Assembly: GCA_944391465.1 (NCBI GenBank)
Contig: CALXTS010000018.1
Span: 1 to 38,080 of the forward strand
Length of the DNA: 38,080 bases
Reading direction: 5' to 3'
Origin: an uncultured Alphaproteobacteria bacterium
Lineage (GTDB): Bacteria; Pseudomonadota; Alphaproteobacteria; RF32; CAG-239
In this document: positions 24,236 to 32,527 of the stretch, in pieces
Layout of the letters: every line of letters starts with the position of its first letter
Position numbering within the stretch: position 1 is the first letter of the stretch
Made by a program: the position numbers and the translations under genes
Notes under the pieces: generated by a model
Seen by the model: only the letters and a program-made list of their open reading frames with translations
What the model was told of the DNA's origin: nothing
Database searches by the model: none

Positions 24236-24778
24236 TTACGCAACTTGTTTTCCGAGCTCATACGCCTTTTGAAATGCCGGTGTATTTTTTATCTCCCCAA
24301 TTTGCCAAGCTCCCGTACCATAAATAATGCCTTTTTCTGTTGCGTTTGGCAAACAATCCAGCGTAAATCCTCTAAAGCCTTCAACCACACGATGCAACAT
24401 TTTTTCATTATCATCGGCGGCTGCTAAAATATAATAAAATTCTTTTCCTAAAATTTCTTCATATCGGGGAACGCTTCTGTCTATTAATGTTTTCATTTGC
24501 CCATTCATGGCATAAAAATAAACCGGCGTTGCCATTACGATAACATCTGATTTTACCATCTTATCCAATATTTCAGCCATATCATCTTGTTGAATGCATT
24601 TATGCGTGGTATTACAAACGCCGCATCCTTTGCAAAAATTTATCTTCTTATCGTTAAGGTAAACTTTTTCAACAATATTGCCGGCTTCTTCCGCGCCTTT
24701 TATAAACTGGTCACACAATATGTCTGAATTTCCGTGTTTTCGAAAACTCGCTGAGATGACTAAAACTTTTTTTACCAT
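24236..24778 (-). CDS. Flavodoxin-fold NAD(P)H-dependent oxidoreductase
   Basis: The 180-residue protein starts with the FMN-phosphate loop SASFRKHGNSD. It then has a CKGCGVCNTTHKC cluster of cysteines like that of iron-sulfur flavoproteins, and the ATPVYFYAMNGQMK segment around the flavin ring. It probably reduces quinones, azo or nitro compounds, or disulfides using FMN. It is second in a two-gene operon after the cupin gene and lies under a MerR-type promoter, suggesting an electrophile or oxidative stress response. Confidence 0.85.
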   Translation of the reverse strand: MVKKVLVISASFRKHGNSDILCDQFIKGAEEAGNIVEKVYLNDKKINFCKGCGVCNTTHKCIQQDDMAEILDKMVKSDVIVMATPVYFYAMNGQMKTLIDRSVPRYEEILGKEFYYILAAADDNEKMLHRVVEGFRGFTLDCLPNATEKGIIYGTGAWQIGEIKNTPAFQKAYELGKQVA

Positions 24779-24794
24779 TTTTCCTCCTCATTAT

Positions 24795-25274
24795 TTATTT
24801 GTATTCTTCATCTTTAACCGGCTCTAACCACTCGGCTTTATTATTCGGAGCGTTTGTTTCTACAGAAATATGCGTAAACCACGAATCCGGACTTGCACCA
24901 TGCCAATGTTCAACACTCGGTGCTATTCTTACGACGTCTCCTTTATGAAGAATCTGTATCTCCTTTCCGCGTTCTTGATAACGACCTTCTCCCGATAATA
25001 CCAAAAGTATTTGTCCGCCGCTGTGTTTATGCCAATTGGTTCTGGCTCCGGGCTCAAAGGTTACATTGCCTATCGGTGCATTAAAAACTTCATCATTCGG
25101 GTTCAGCATTGTCAGATATGTTTGTCCGGTAAAAAATTTTCCGTAAGGATTTACCTCTCCTTGTTCAAATATTGTATCAATCGGTGCTTTTTTCATTTCT
25201 TGCGCTCCTGTTTGATTGGGAAATATAATTGTTGTCATTGCTAAAAAGCATATTTTATATAGATTTAACTTCAT
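24795..25274 (-). CDS. Exported cupin-domain protein
   Basis: The 159-residue protein has an N-terminal signal peptide (about 1-25, ending near QTGAQE). A single cupin barrel follows, with metal-binding motif 1 WHKHSGGQILLVLSGEG (about 80-97) and motif 2 around RIAPSVEHWHG (about 115-125). Similar proteins accompany flavodoxin-like reductases under MerR control in many bacteria. The enzymatic role is unknown. It is first in the operon with the flavoprotein. Confidence 0.85.
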   Translation of the reverse strand: MKLNLYKICFLAMTTIIFPNQTGAQEMKKAPIDTIFEQGEVNPYGKFFTGQTYLTMLNPNDEVFNAPIGNVTFEPGARTNWHKHSGGQILLVLSGEGRYQERGKEIQILHKGDVVRIAPSVEHWHGASPDSWFTHISVETNAPNNKAEWLEPVKDEEYK

Positions 25275-25306
25275 TTTTTATTCCTTTTTTTACAAAACAC
25301 ATAAAG

Positions 25307-25337
25307 ACTTTAATCTTTAGAGTTTACTCTAAGTCAA
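25307..25337 (-). promoter_or_regulatory. MerR-type promoter with 19-base spacer and dyad
   Basis: On the minus strand -35 TTGACT (25337-25332) and -10 TAAAGT (25312-25307) are separated by 19 bases, the over-long spacing that MerR activators correct. The dyad TTAGAG (25317-25322) and CTCTAA (25327-25332) lies in the spacer. The divergent merR gene starts at 25396. Confidence 0.7.
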
Positions 25338-25395
25338 GCATTTTGTTGACATTTTTTCTTTTTTTACATATCCTCTGCTCAAAAGGAGAATTTAG

Positions 25396-25842
25396 ATGAG
25401 ATATTCTATCGGACAAGCTGCTAAAAAAATGAATTTAACCGCACATACATTACGCTATTATGATAAGGAAGGGTTATTGCCTTTTGTGCAGAAAACATCT
25501 GCCGGACAACGCGTATTTACCGAGCAAGACATGGAGTGGCTTGTTATTATTGAATGCTTGAAAGAAACCGGATTACAACTTAAAGAAATTAAGCAATATA
25601 TTGACTGGTGCCAGCAAGGAGATTGCACTCTTGAAAAGCGCCTTAACATGTTTAAACAACAAAAGAAAAAAGTTGAAGAACAGATTATGAAAATGCAAAA
25701 AAATCTGGAAAAGGTTAATTTCAAAATCGCCTACTATGAAGAAGCCGTTAAAAATGGCAGCGTTGATGTTTATAAAAGAAACAAATGCCTCGCCGAGCAA
25801 AAAGAACGTCTTTTTGGAAATTTAACAGAATCTGGAAAATAG
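25396..25842 (+). CDS. MerR-family transcriptional regulator
   Basis: The 148-residue protein has the N-terminal winged helix-turn-helix (SIGQAAKKMNLTAHTLRYYDKEGLL), a second part with RVFTEQDMEWLVIIECLK, then a long coiled-coil dimerisation helix (about 80-120). The C-terminal region has a single Cys near residue 129 and lacks the metal-binding cysteine pattern of MerR or CueR. It fits the stress-response branch. The divergent cupin-flavoprotein operon has a matching promoter, so it is the likely target. Confidence 0.88.
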   Translation: MRYSIGQAAKKMNLTAHTLRYYDKEGLLPFVQKTSAGQRVFTEQDMEWLVIIECLKETGLQLKEIKQYIDWCQQGDCTLEKRLNMFKQQKKKVEEQIMKMQKNLEKVNFKIAYYEEAVKNGSVDVYKRNKCLAEQKERLFGNLTESGK

Positions 25843-25854
25843 TTTCTCTTCGTC

Positions 25855-26205
25855 TTATTCACAAATATGCTCCAGCGCCTTGGCAAATATTACTTGGACG
25901 TGATCGTCATTTAGTGCGTAGTAAACATTTTTGCCTTTTTTTTCAGAGCGTATCAGTTTGGATATTCTTAAAATTTTTAATTGATGCGAAACTGCCGACT
26001 TTGTCATATTAAGCAATACGGCAATATCATTAACGCACAGAGCATTTTTTTCAAGCACCCAGAGAATCTTTATGCGTGTCGAATCTCCCATTACTTTGAA
26101 GAAATCAGACAATTCTCCGCTCAAATGTTCCGGAGGAAGTTGTTCTTGTATTTGTTGCACGATATCCGGATTTATTGCCTCACAATCTGACTTTTTAGTT
26201 TGCAT
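25855..26205 (-). CDS. ArsR/SmtB-family metal sensor repressor
   Basis: The 116-residue protein has the winged helix domain with the recognition helix in MTKSAVSHQLKILR. A C-terminal helix DDHVQVIFAKALEHICE shows Asp, His, His and Glu in the spacing of the alpha-5 zinc site of CzrA and SmtB. A Cys near residue 8 may belong to a second site. When metal binds, such proteins leave the operator. It is divergent from a P1B ATPase gene whose promoter contains a perfect palindrome, so it should repress that exporter until zinc or a similar ion is in excess. Confidence 0.9.
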   Translation of the reverse strand: MQTKKSDCEAINPDIVQQIQEQLPPEHLSGELSDFFKVMGDSTRIKILWVLEKNALCVNDIAVLLNMTKSAVSHQLKILRISKLIRSEKKGKNVYYALNDDHVQVIFAKALEHICE

Positions 26206-26273
26206 TTTATCTCCGTAAATTCATTTATTTTGCTTTATGATAAACAAGGCTTGGAGGAAATACAAGTTTTTTC

Positions 26274-26303
26274 TTGACAATTGAACAATTGTTCAACTAT
26301 TAT
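26274..26303 (+). promoter_or_regulatory. ATPase promoter with ArsR-type operator in spacer
   Basis: TTGACA (26274-26279) and TATTAT (26298-26303) are 18 bases apart, and the spacer is almost filled by the perfect palindrome TTGAACAATTGTTCAA (26281-26296). The TGAACA/TGTTCA half-sites resemble SmtB-family operators. The ArsR gene is divergent. Confidence 0.8.
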
Positions 26304-26342
26304 ATTTATATGTTTACTTTATATTGTCTTTGGGAGAAAATT

Positions 26343-28202
26343 ATGTGCGAACACAATCATAGCCATCATCACCACCATTCATCGCCTGTTTTGAGAGTTT
26401 CTATTGCGGCTGTTATATTTGCGGCCTCTATCCTTTTGCCGTTTTCTGATACTCTCAGATTATGTTTTTTTGCGGCAGCTTATCTTTTAGCCGGCGGAGA
26501 TGTTGTTTATAAGGCTGTTTCACATATTGTGAAAGGAAAAATCTTTGATGAAAACTTATTAATGACAATTGCGACTCTCGGCGCATTTGCTATTAAAGAA
26601 TATCCCGAAGCCGTGATGGTTATGATTTTGTATCAAATCGGTGAATATTTTCAACACCGCGCCGTTGAAAAATCTCGGCATAGTATTTCTAAATTGATGG
26701 ATATCCGTCCGGATTATGCCAATATTGAAAAAGACGGAAAATTATTCAAAGTTAATCCGGAAACGGTTGCCCTCGGTGATATCATCGTTGTCAAGACCGG
26801 AGAAAAAATCCCTCTTGACGGAACAATTATTGAGGGACAAGCTGTTTTGGATACTTCTGCCTTAACCGGAGAATCTCTTCCCAGAAACGTTAAAACACAA
26901 GATGGTGTTCTCAACGGATGTATCAATACCAATGGTATGATAAAAATTAAGGTCGAAAAAACTTTCGGAGAATCTACGGTTGCTAAGATTTTAGAACTTG
27001 TTGAACATGCCGAAACTAAAAAATCAAAGACAGAAAATTTTATTACTCGTTTTGCCAGATACTACACTCCTGCCGTTGTTTTGGCTGCTGTTTTATTATC
27101 AAGCCTTCCTCCTTTGATTTTAGGTTCTTCTTTTCAATTGTGGTTTGAACGAGCTTTGACTTTTTTGGTTATTTCTTGTCCTTGTGCTTTGGTTATTTCC
27201 GTTCCCCTCAGTTTTTTTGCCGGTATCGGCGGTGCTTCGCGCAACGGGGTTCTTATAAAAGGCGGAAACTCAATGGAAACTCTCTCTAAAGTACGAGTTG
27301 CCGTTTTTGATAAAACAGGAACCTTAACCAAAGGAGTTTTTCAGGTTCAAAAAATTAATCCGCAGAAAATTTCTTCTGCCGATGAACTTTTAGAAACAGC
27401 CACTTTGGCCGAAAGTTTTTCAAATCATCCGATTGCATTGTCCTTAAAACAAGCCTACGGAAAAGAAATTAAAAATATTAATCTTACTAACATTGAGGAG
27501 TTTGCCGGAAAAGGGGTTAAAGTTTCACTAAACGATGATGAAATTTTAGTCGGAAGCAAACGACTTTTGGAACAAAACAATATTTCCGTTAATGCTCAAC
27601 CGGAAGCAGGAACTGTTGTTTTTGTCGCAAAAAATAAACATTATCTTGGAAATATTGTTATTTCTGATGAAATTAAAGATGATACACCTCAAACAATTTC
27701 CCAATTGAATGCCATGGAAATTAAAACCGTCATGCTGACCGGTGATAATTCTCAATCTGCGCAAGCAATTGCGGAGAAAATTAAAATTGATAATTTTTAT
27801 GCTAACCTTCTGCCGGCTCAAAAAGTAGAAAAAATTGAGCAACTCATGCTTGAAAACACGGGAAAAGTCCTTTTTGTCGGCGATGGAATCAATGATGCTC
27901 CCGTTTTAATGCGTGCCGATATTGGAATTGCCATGGGAGGATTGGGGTCTGATGCGGCGATTGAGGCGGCCGATGTTGTTATTATGGATGATAAACCGTC
28001 CAAAATTGTTACAGCACTTAAAATTTCCGGAAAAACATTAGCTATTGTGAAACAGAATATTGCTTTTGCTTTGGGAGTTAAGGCACTGTTCTTAAGTTTA
28101 GGCGCATTGGGTATGATGACAATGTGGGGGGCCGTTTTTGCAGATGTCGGCGTTTCTGTTTTGGCGGTACTTAATTCTTTACGCGCATTGAGAATTAAAT
28201 AA
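26343..28202 (+). CDS. P1B-type heavy-metal ATPase, zinc/cadmium/lead class
   Basis: The 619-residue protein starts with a histidine-rich tail (HNHSHHHHHS) in place of a ferredoxin-like metal domain. It has the TGES actuator motif, the CPC motif in ISCPCALVIS, the DKTGTLTKG phosphorylation site, the HP dipeptide in SNHPIAL, and the GDGINDAPVL hinge. The last helices show Lys and Asp in VKALFLSLG and FADVGVSVLAVLNS, as in P1B-2 exporters such as ZntA and CadA. The start at 26343 follows GGGAG; an in-frame TTG at 26274 lies in the -35 box and cannot be used. Confidence 0.92.
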   Translation: MCEHNHSHHHHHSSPVLRVSIAAVIFAASILLPFSDTLRLCFFAAAYLLAGGDVVYKAVSHIVKGKIFDENLLMTIATLGAFAIKEYPEAVMVMILYQIGEYFQHRAVEKSRHSISKLMDIRPDYANIEKDGKLFKVNPETVALGDIIVVKTGEKIPLDGTIIEGQAVLDTSALTGESLPRNVKTQDGVLNGCINTNGMIKIKVEKTFGESTVAKILELVEHAETKKSKTENFITRFARYYTPAVVLAAVLLSSLPPLILGSSFQLWFERALTFLVISCPCALVISVPLSFFAGIGGASRNGVLIKGGNSMETLSKVRVAVFDKTGTLTKGVFQVQKINPQKISSADELLETATLAESFSNHPIALSLKQAYGKEIKNINLTNIEEFAGKGVKVSLNDDEILVGSKRLLEQNNISVNAQPEAGTVVFVAKNKHYLGNIVISDEIKDDTPQTISQLNAMEIKTVMLTGDNSQSAQAIAEKIKIDNFYANLLPAQKVEKIEQLMLENTGKVLFVGDGINDAPVLMRADIGIAMGGLGSDAAIEAADVVIMDDKPSKIVTALKISGKTLAIVKQNIAFALGVKALFLSLGALGMMTMWGAVFADVGVSVLAVLNSLRALRIK

Positions 28203-28210
28203 CTGATACA

Positions 28211-28239
28211 TTGACATTGAGAAAACTTTAATATTTAAT
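28211..28239 (+). promoter_or_regulatory. Promoter of acetyltransferase gene
   Basis: TTGACA (28211-28216), a 17-base spacer and TTTAAT (28234-28239) lie 30 bases before the start at 28269. Confidence 0.6.
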
Positions 28240-28268
28240 GCTTTTGTTAGATTATGAAAGTTTAATCA

Positions 28269-28868
28269 ATGTACGTGTACAAAAAAGTTTACAAGCTCTT
28301 TTCCTTTATACCGATATTAAAAATTGTGTATAACATTAATGAAACGGCAAAAGTATATCTTTTCTGCTTTTTACCTATTTTATCTTTCAAAAAAAAGTAT
28401 AACTGGGTAAATTATAATTATTCTATCTCTTCACATTTGGGAAAAAACTTAGGATGCGGAGGCAGAACTGTTTTAACTCCCAATACTTACACCGGTGAGC
28501 ACTGTTGCTTTAACGGTTGTGAAATTCATGGTGGAGGGAAAGTTATAATCGGAGATTATTTTCACAGTGGGGTTAATTTATTAATTATCGCTCAAAATCA
28601 TAACTATGACTCAGGAAAACATTTACCCTACTCCCCAGATGATTATACATATAAAGACATTCAAATCGGGAATTATGTTTGGGTGGGAAGCAATGTAACT
28701 ATTTTGCCCGGAACTAAGATAGGAGAAGGTGCCATAATTCAAGCAGGAGCTGTCGTTCACGGAGAAATTCCTCCTTTAGCCATTGCCGGAGGTAATCCTA
28801 TTAAAGTTTTCAAATATAGAAATAAAGAACATTTTGAAAAACTTAAAGCGCAGAAGGCTTTTAATTAG
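28269..28868 (+). CDS. Left-handed beta-helix acetyltransferase
   Basis: The 199-residue protein has a hydrophobic, lysine-rich N-terminal part and then hexapeptide repeats (about 60-185). It includes the AQNHNYDSG loop, whose His is the usual catalytic base, and the GSNVTILPGTKIGEGAIIQAGAVV coils ending in AGGNPIKVFKYR, split here only by reading. It resembles O-acetyltransferases of the WcaF, NodL or capsule type, which acetylate sugars. No polysaccharide cluster surrounds it, so the substrate is open. Base composition is somewhat more AT-rich than its neighbours. Confidence 0.85.
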   Translation: MYVYKKVYKLFSFIPILKIVYNINETAKVYLFCFLPILSFKKKYNWVNYNYSISSHLGKNLGCGGRTVLTPNTYTGEHCCFNGCEIHGGGKVIIGDYFHSGVNLLIIAQNHNYDSGKHLPYSPDDYTYKDIQIGNYVWVGSNVTILPGTKIGEGAIIQAGAVVHGEIPPLAIAGGNPIKVFKYRNKEHFEKLKAQKAFN

Positions 28869-28879
28869 TTTTTTTTCGT

Positions 28880-29338
28880 TTAATCAAAAATACGATATAG
28901 ACGTTCCCACAATGTTTGCTTCTTCTCGCGTTTAAAAGCAAAATGCTTAAATAACAGATAATTTATAACCGTGATGCTTATTATTGCTACCGCCTGAGAG
29001 AAATAAACGTTTATTCCCAATATTTTAACTAAAACTTCCAGAAATCCCGCGTTAATTATATAGCTCAATGTCCATATTAATAATGATTTCAGATATTCTT
29101 TCAGGTGGTTTCCCTCTGTCACAAAAACCAATATCTTATAGGCAAAAAAAGCAAAAAAACTTGATAAAAGCCAAGAACCTAACAAAATCTGCTGATAATG
29201 ATGCACCGAAAATGCCATCCCTAAGCCGACAAATATTAGATATCTCAGCAACGAGTTGCCTAATCCCACTATAACAAATCTTATTCTTTCATCTATCTCA
29301 AACCAAGGTTGTGACGGTGTTTGCGGCTTAAAAAACAT
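28880..29338 (-). CDS. GtrA-family membrane protein
   Basis: The 152-residue protein has four predicted membrane helices and the GtrA pattern: RFVIVGLGNSLLRYLIF at the first helix and VINYLLFKHFAFKR at the last. GtrA proteins are thought to help flip lipid-linked sugars or support surface polysaccharide glycosylation. It converges with the acetyltransferase gene, and the two may share a cell-surface sugar role. Confidence 0.85.
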   Translation of the reverse strand: MFFKPQTPSQPWFEIDERIRFVIVGLGNSLLRYLIFVGLGMAFSVHHYQQILLGSWLLSSFFAFFAYKILVFVTEGNHLKEYLKSLLIWTLSYIINAGFLEVLVKILGINVYFSQAVAIISITVINYLLFKHFAFKREKKQTLWERLYRIFD

Positions 29339-29479
29339 CTTTTTTCTTTCTCTGTCTTATATGAATTCTTAAAAAATATAATATTTTAATTAAAAAAATC
29401 TACTTATTACTCTTGTTTTTAAATTTTTAAATCCCTAAATCCCTTTATAGAAAGATGAACCAATTTATAGGAGGATAAA

Positions 29480-29974
29480 ATGTCTGATTCATTAATTTCA
29501 AGAAAAGAGCACAGTCATAATACTCCGATGCATTATGGCTTTCGTAATGATTTTAACGATTTGGTAAACAGCTTTTTAGGCGGATTTCTTGATTTTCCTA
29601 AAGATAATCGCCTGACAAATAATTTCTCAAATATCAATCTTGAACCGAAAATTGAAGTCAATGAAGCGGAGAATAATGTTACCGTTTGCGCCGAACTTCC
29701 CGGTATTCCTGAAGAAAATATTGATTTGGAGGTTTCTTCCGACGGCTATTTGACTATCTCCGGCGAGAAAAAACAAGAACATAAAGAAAATCATAAAGGC
29801 AGTTATTTTTCTGAATTTTCTTATGGTTCTTTCAAAAGAACCATTCCCTTGCCTTGGGATTTAAAATTTGATGATGCCGAGGCTGATTATAATAATGGTA
29901 TTTTGAAAGTTATTTTCCCAAAATCAGTCAATGAGCAAGAGAAAAAGAAAAAAATTTCCATTAAAAAGAAATAA
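29480..29974 (+). CDS. Small heat shock protein Hsp20
   Basis: The 164-residue protein has an alpha-crystallin domain (about 55-150), with PKIEVNEAENNVTVCAELPG at its start, the DLEVSSDGYLTISGEK strands and the DAEADYNNGILKVIFPK end. A short C-terminal lysine-rich tail follows. It is an ATP-independent holdase. A strong AGGAGG ribosome site precedes the ATG and a terminator follows. Confidence 0.95.
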   Translation: MSDSLISRKEHSHNTPMHYGFRNDFNDLVNSFLGGFLDFPKDNRLTNNFSNINLEPKIEVNEAENNVTVCAELPGIPEENIDLEVSSDGYLTISGEKKQEHKENHKGSYFSEFSYGSFKRTIPLPWDLKFDDAEADYNNGILKVIFPKSVNEQEKKKKISIKKK

Positions 29975-29992
29975 TTTTTTCAATACATTATC

Positions 29993-30022
29993 AAGAAGCC
30001 TCTTTTTGAGGCTTCTTTTTTT
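29993..30022 (+). terminator. Terminator of Hsp20 gene
   Basis: AAGAAGCCTC (29993-30002) pairs with GAGGCTTCTT (30008-30017) across five T, followed by a T-run. Confidence 0.9.
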
Positions 30023-30023
30023 A

Positions 30024-30497
30024 CTAATTTGTACTGATATCCGATAAACTGAACGGAATTATTTTTTGTAAATCGGTTAGTGAGGTTTCAACCTGATACC
30101 CGATTTTACCGGCGCTGTAAATAATGGTCGGGAAATTTTGTGCAGAGGTATCAATTACCGTTTTGAAAAATTTTTTCATCCCGATTGGGGAGCAACCGCC
30201 GTGAACATATCCCGTTAAAGGCAAAAGTTCTTTCATTTTCAGCATATCTACAGCTTTTTCCCCTACAGATGCCGCCGCTTTTTTTAAATCAAGCTCTTTA
30301 TTTACCGGAAGCATAAAAACATAATGTTGTTTTGTCTTGCTGACCGTTACCAGTGTTTTGAAAACCTGATTGGGGTTTTGCCCTAAAACCGCCGCGACCT
30401 CTTCTCCGTTTGTTGTCGGTTTATCTATATAACTGTAATGATTATAACTTATTTTTTGCTTATCTAATATTCTCATTACATTGGTTTTAAATTCCAT
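30024..30497 (-). CDS. ybaK: Cys-tRNA(Pro)/Cys-tRNA(Cys) deacylase YbaK
   Basis: The 157-residue protein has the YbaK/EbsC fold signature. Features are a QVFKTLV segment with the conserved Lys (about 45), LPVNKELDLKKAA, and GYVHGGCSPIGMKK (about 107-120), which lines the pocket. It hydrolyses mischarged cysteinyl-tRNA-Pro in the cytoplasm. It overlaps the end of the upstream lipoprotein gene by 11 bases. Confidence 0.92.
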   Translation of the reverse strand: MEFKTNVMRILDKQKISYNHYSYIDKPTTNGEEVAAVLGQNPNQVFKTLVTVSKTKQHYVFMLPVNKELDLKKAAASVGEKAVDMLKMKELLPLTGYVHGGCSPIGMKKFFKTVIDTSAQNFPTIIYSAGKIGYQVETSLTDLQKIIPFSLSDISTN

Positions 30498-31245
30498 CGT
30501 CTGTCTTTACCTCATTGTTTTCTTCTTTTTTATTCGGAAGAGGAAGTTCTTCCGCCTCAATTGTAGATTTTATTTCAGGCAAATTCTCTTCGGTCTCTAT
30601 TGCGGTTGACTTTGTCGTGACATTATCTATATCCGTAATAATTAAATCCGGTTCTTCCGATGATTGGATAATTCCACCATAAAAAATATACTGATTTATT
30701 TTTTCCAAAATTTGGCTGGTAATCGCTTTTGCTACGCCTTCATATCCGTATTTTTCTTGATTGGCAACAAGCGGAAACAGAGCAAATAAATGTGTAAAAG
30801 TTTTAACGCTTTGTTGATAGCTAAAGCCATCAGCATGCTCGGTTTGGTTATCGGTTATGTCTATATCAAAATAATACGTTGTTGTTCCCCAACAGGGAAG
30901 TATTCCCAATGTTAATGAGCTTATCAACGTACAATTCTCTTCCGCTGTCGGTATTTCCGAAGCATATGCATGCAGATTGATTTCATAATCGGCTTTTTCT
31001 TCTGATGTCGAATCTATATATTTATAAACACCTTGTGTTTTTATTTCTTCAATAAGCAAATCCGTAAAAATTTTACTATAATTCCCCATTGAGGTTGAAC
31101 TGTTTTGTTTGGGGCTGACGCTTACCGTAATTAAACCTTTATCTTTGGGGATTTGGACTTCTGATATATATGGGCATTCTCCTTCCGTGCACCATGTACA
31201 GCCGGACAACAATAAAGTAAATGCCACCAATATCTTTTTAAACAT
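30487..31245 (-). CDS. Hypothetical lipoprotein with acidic C-terminal tail
   Basis: The 252-residue protein starts with MFKKILVAFTLLLSGC, a clear lipoprotein signal. The mature part has a domain with a TTTYYFDIDITDN strand and conserved-looking KYGYEG helix, followed by a long Glu- and Thr-rich tail (about 205-252) that is probably disordered. I do not recognise the family. The start is set at 31245 after GGGG; a longer frame to 31323 would bury the signal peptide. Confidence 0.75.
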   Translation of the reverse strand: MFKKILVAFTLLLSGCTWCTEGECPYISEVQIPKDKGLITVSVSPKQNSSTSMGNYSKIFTDLLIEEIKTQGVYKYIDSTSEEKADYEINLHAYASEIPTAEENCTLISSLTLGILPCWGTTTYYFDIDITDNQTEHADGFSYQQSVKTFTHLFALFPLVANQEKYGYEGVAKAITSQILEKINQYIFYGGIIQSSEEPDLIITDIDNVTTKSTAIETEENLPEIKSTIEAEELPLPNKKEENNEVKTDDGI

Positions 31246-31325
31246 TTTTACCCCTATGCAAAAAATTTTTTTACAAATTCTCCGTTTTGTTTCTAAATCT
31301 AGCCTAACAGACAGAGAAGTCAAAC

Positions 31326-31353
31326 ATATTTTGCTTTATATTTGGCAAAATAT
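31326..31353. promoter_or_regulatory. Inverted repeat upstream of mnmA
   Basis: ATATTTTGC (31326-31334) is complementary to GCAAAATAT (31345-31353), with a ten-base gap, between the divergent lipoprotein and mnmA genes. It could be an operator or part of the promoter; the remainder of 31246-31444 shows no gene. Confidence 0.35.
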
Positions 31354-31444
31354 ATTCTATATTAAAGCGTCAAAGAAAATAAGAACTTTGAATTTTTATC
31401 TTTCTTTGGTGAAATTTAATTTTTTTCACTTAGAGGAACATAAT

Positions 31445-32524
31445 TTGAAAATACTTGTCGGAATGAGCGGCGGGGTTGATTCATCCGTTGCCGCTTACTT
31501 GCTCAAAAAAGCCGGACATGAGGTTATTGGAGCTACCATGTCCATCTGGGATAAAAATAACGATTTTAAAAATATTACCGGTAAAGAAGGCTGCTTCAGT
31601 CCTCATGAAGAAGAGGATATTTTAGCCGCTCAAAAGGTTTGTAATCAATTGGGAATTGAATATCGGGTGTTTGATTGTACGGCGCAATACAAAAAAATCG
31701 TCTTATCAAACTTCAAGCAAGAATATTTATCCGGTCGGACGCCTAACCCATGTGTCATGTGCAACTCAATGATTAAGTTTTCCGCTCTCCCCCTTACGGC
31801 TCAGGCTGAGGGTGTCTCTTTTGACAAATTTGCTACCGGACATTATGCAAAACTTCTTTTTGATGATGAGACAAAACGCTATAAATTATTTCAAGGTGCT
31901 GATGCCAAAAAAGACCAATCCTATTTTTTATATCGGCTTTCTCAAGAGCAATTAGCAAAAATCATGTTGCCTCTCGGTAATTTTACCAAAGCGCAAATCA
32001 GAGAAATTGCTCAAGAAATCGGTCTTAATGTTGCAGACAAACCTGACAGTCAGGATTTTTACAGCGGAGATATTAATGACATTCTTCAACAAGAGCCGCA
32101 ACCGGGTAATTTTGTTACCAAAGACGGAAAAATCCTCGGAAAACATAACGGAATTTGGAATTTTACAATCGGACAACGGCGAGGAATGGGAATTTCTGCC
32201 GAAAAACCGCTCTATGTTATCGGCTTCAACAAAGAAAAAAATGAGGTGATTGTCGGTTTTGATGATGAAGCTCTAAAAAAATCTCTTATTGCCACTGACT
32301 TAAACTGGGTTTCTATTTGTCCGCCCAAAAAAGAGTTTAATGCTTTGGCGCGTATTCGTTCCTCCCAAATTCCGACGGAGGTTACCGTTTATCCTTTGGA
32401 AAACAATACCATTCGCGTTGTGTTTGAAAATTTGCAAAAAGCCGTTGCTCCCGGACAATCTGTTGTACTTTATGATAAAGATATGGTTTTGGGCGGCGGT
32501 ATTATTGAAAAAGCTGAGGCTTAA
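31445..32524 (+). CDS. mnmA: tRNA-specific 2-thiouridylase MnmA, variant active site
   Basis: The 359-residue protein has the PP-loop SGGVDSS near its N-terminus, TPNPCVMCN with a CxxC where the first catalytic Cys is expected, FATGHYAKL, and the C-terminal FTIGQRRGMGI and beta-barrel part. It would thiolate U34 of tRNA Lys, Glu and Gln. The second catalytic Cys, normally in a DSxxICF motif, is missing: here the segment reads KPDSQDFYSGD. The start is taken as TTG at 31445, following AGAGGA, because upstream in-frame sequence shows no homology. The tRNA-Lys(UUU) at 22580 is a natural substrate. Confidence 0.88.
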   Translation: MKILVGMSGGVDSSVAAYLLKKAGHEVIGATMSIWDKNNDFKNITGKEGCFSPHEEEDILAAQKVCNQLGIEYRVFDCTAQYKKIVLSNFKQEYLSGRTPNPCVMCNSMIKFSALPLTAQAEGVSFDKFATGHYAKLLFDDETKRYKLFQGADAKKDQSYFLYRLSQEQLAKIMLPLGNFTKAQIREIAQEIGLNVADKPDSQDFYSGDINDILQQEPQPGNFVTKDGKILGKHNGIWNFTIGQRRGMGISAEKPLYVIGFNKEKNEVIVGFDDEALKKSLIATDLNWVSICPPKKEFNALARIRSSQIPTEVTVYPLENNTIRVVFENLQKAVAPGQSVVLYDKDMVLGGGIIEKAEA

Positions 32525-32527
32525 ATT

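Noticed and set aside
26274..26342. TTG start for the metal ATPase
   Set aside because: It lies inside the -35 box, and the extension crosses the operator and -10 box.
31109..31444. Long N-terminal extension of mnmA
   Set aside because: It overlaps the divergent lipoprotein gene, has no homology, and a TTG with AGAGGA fits the true N-terminus.
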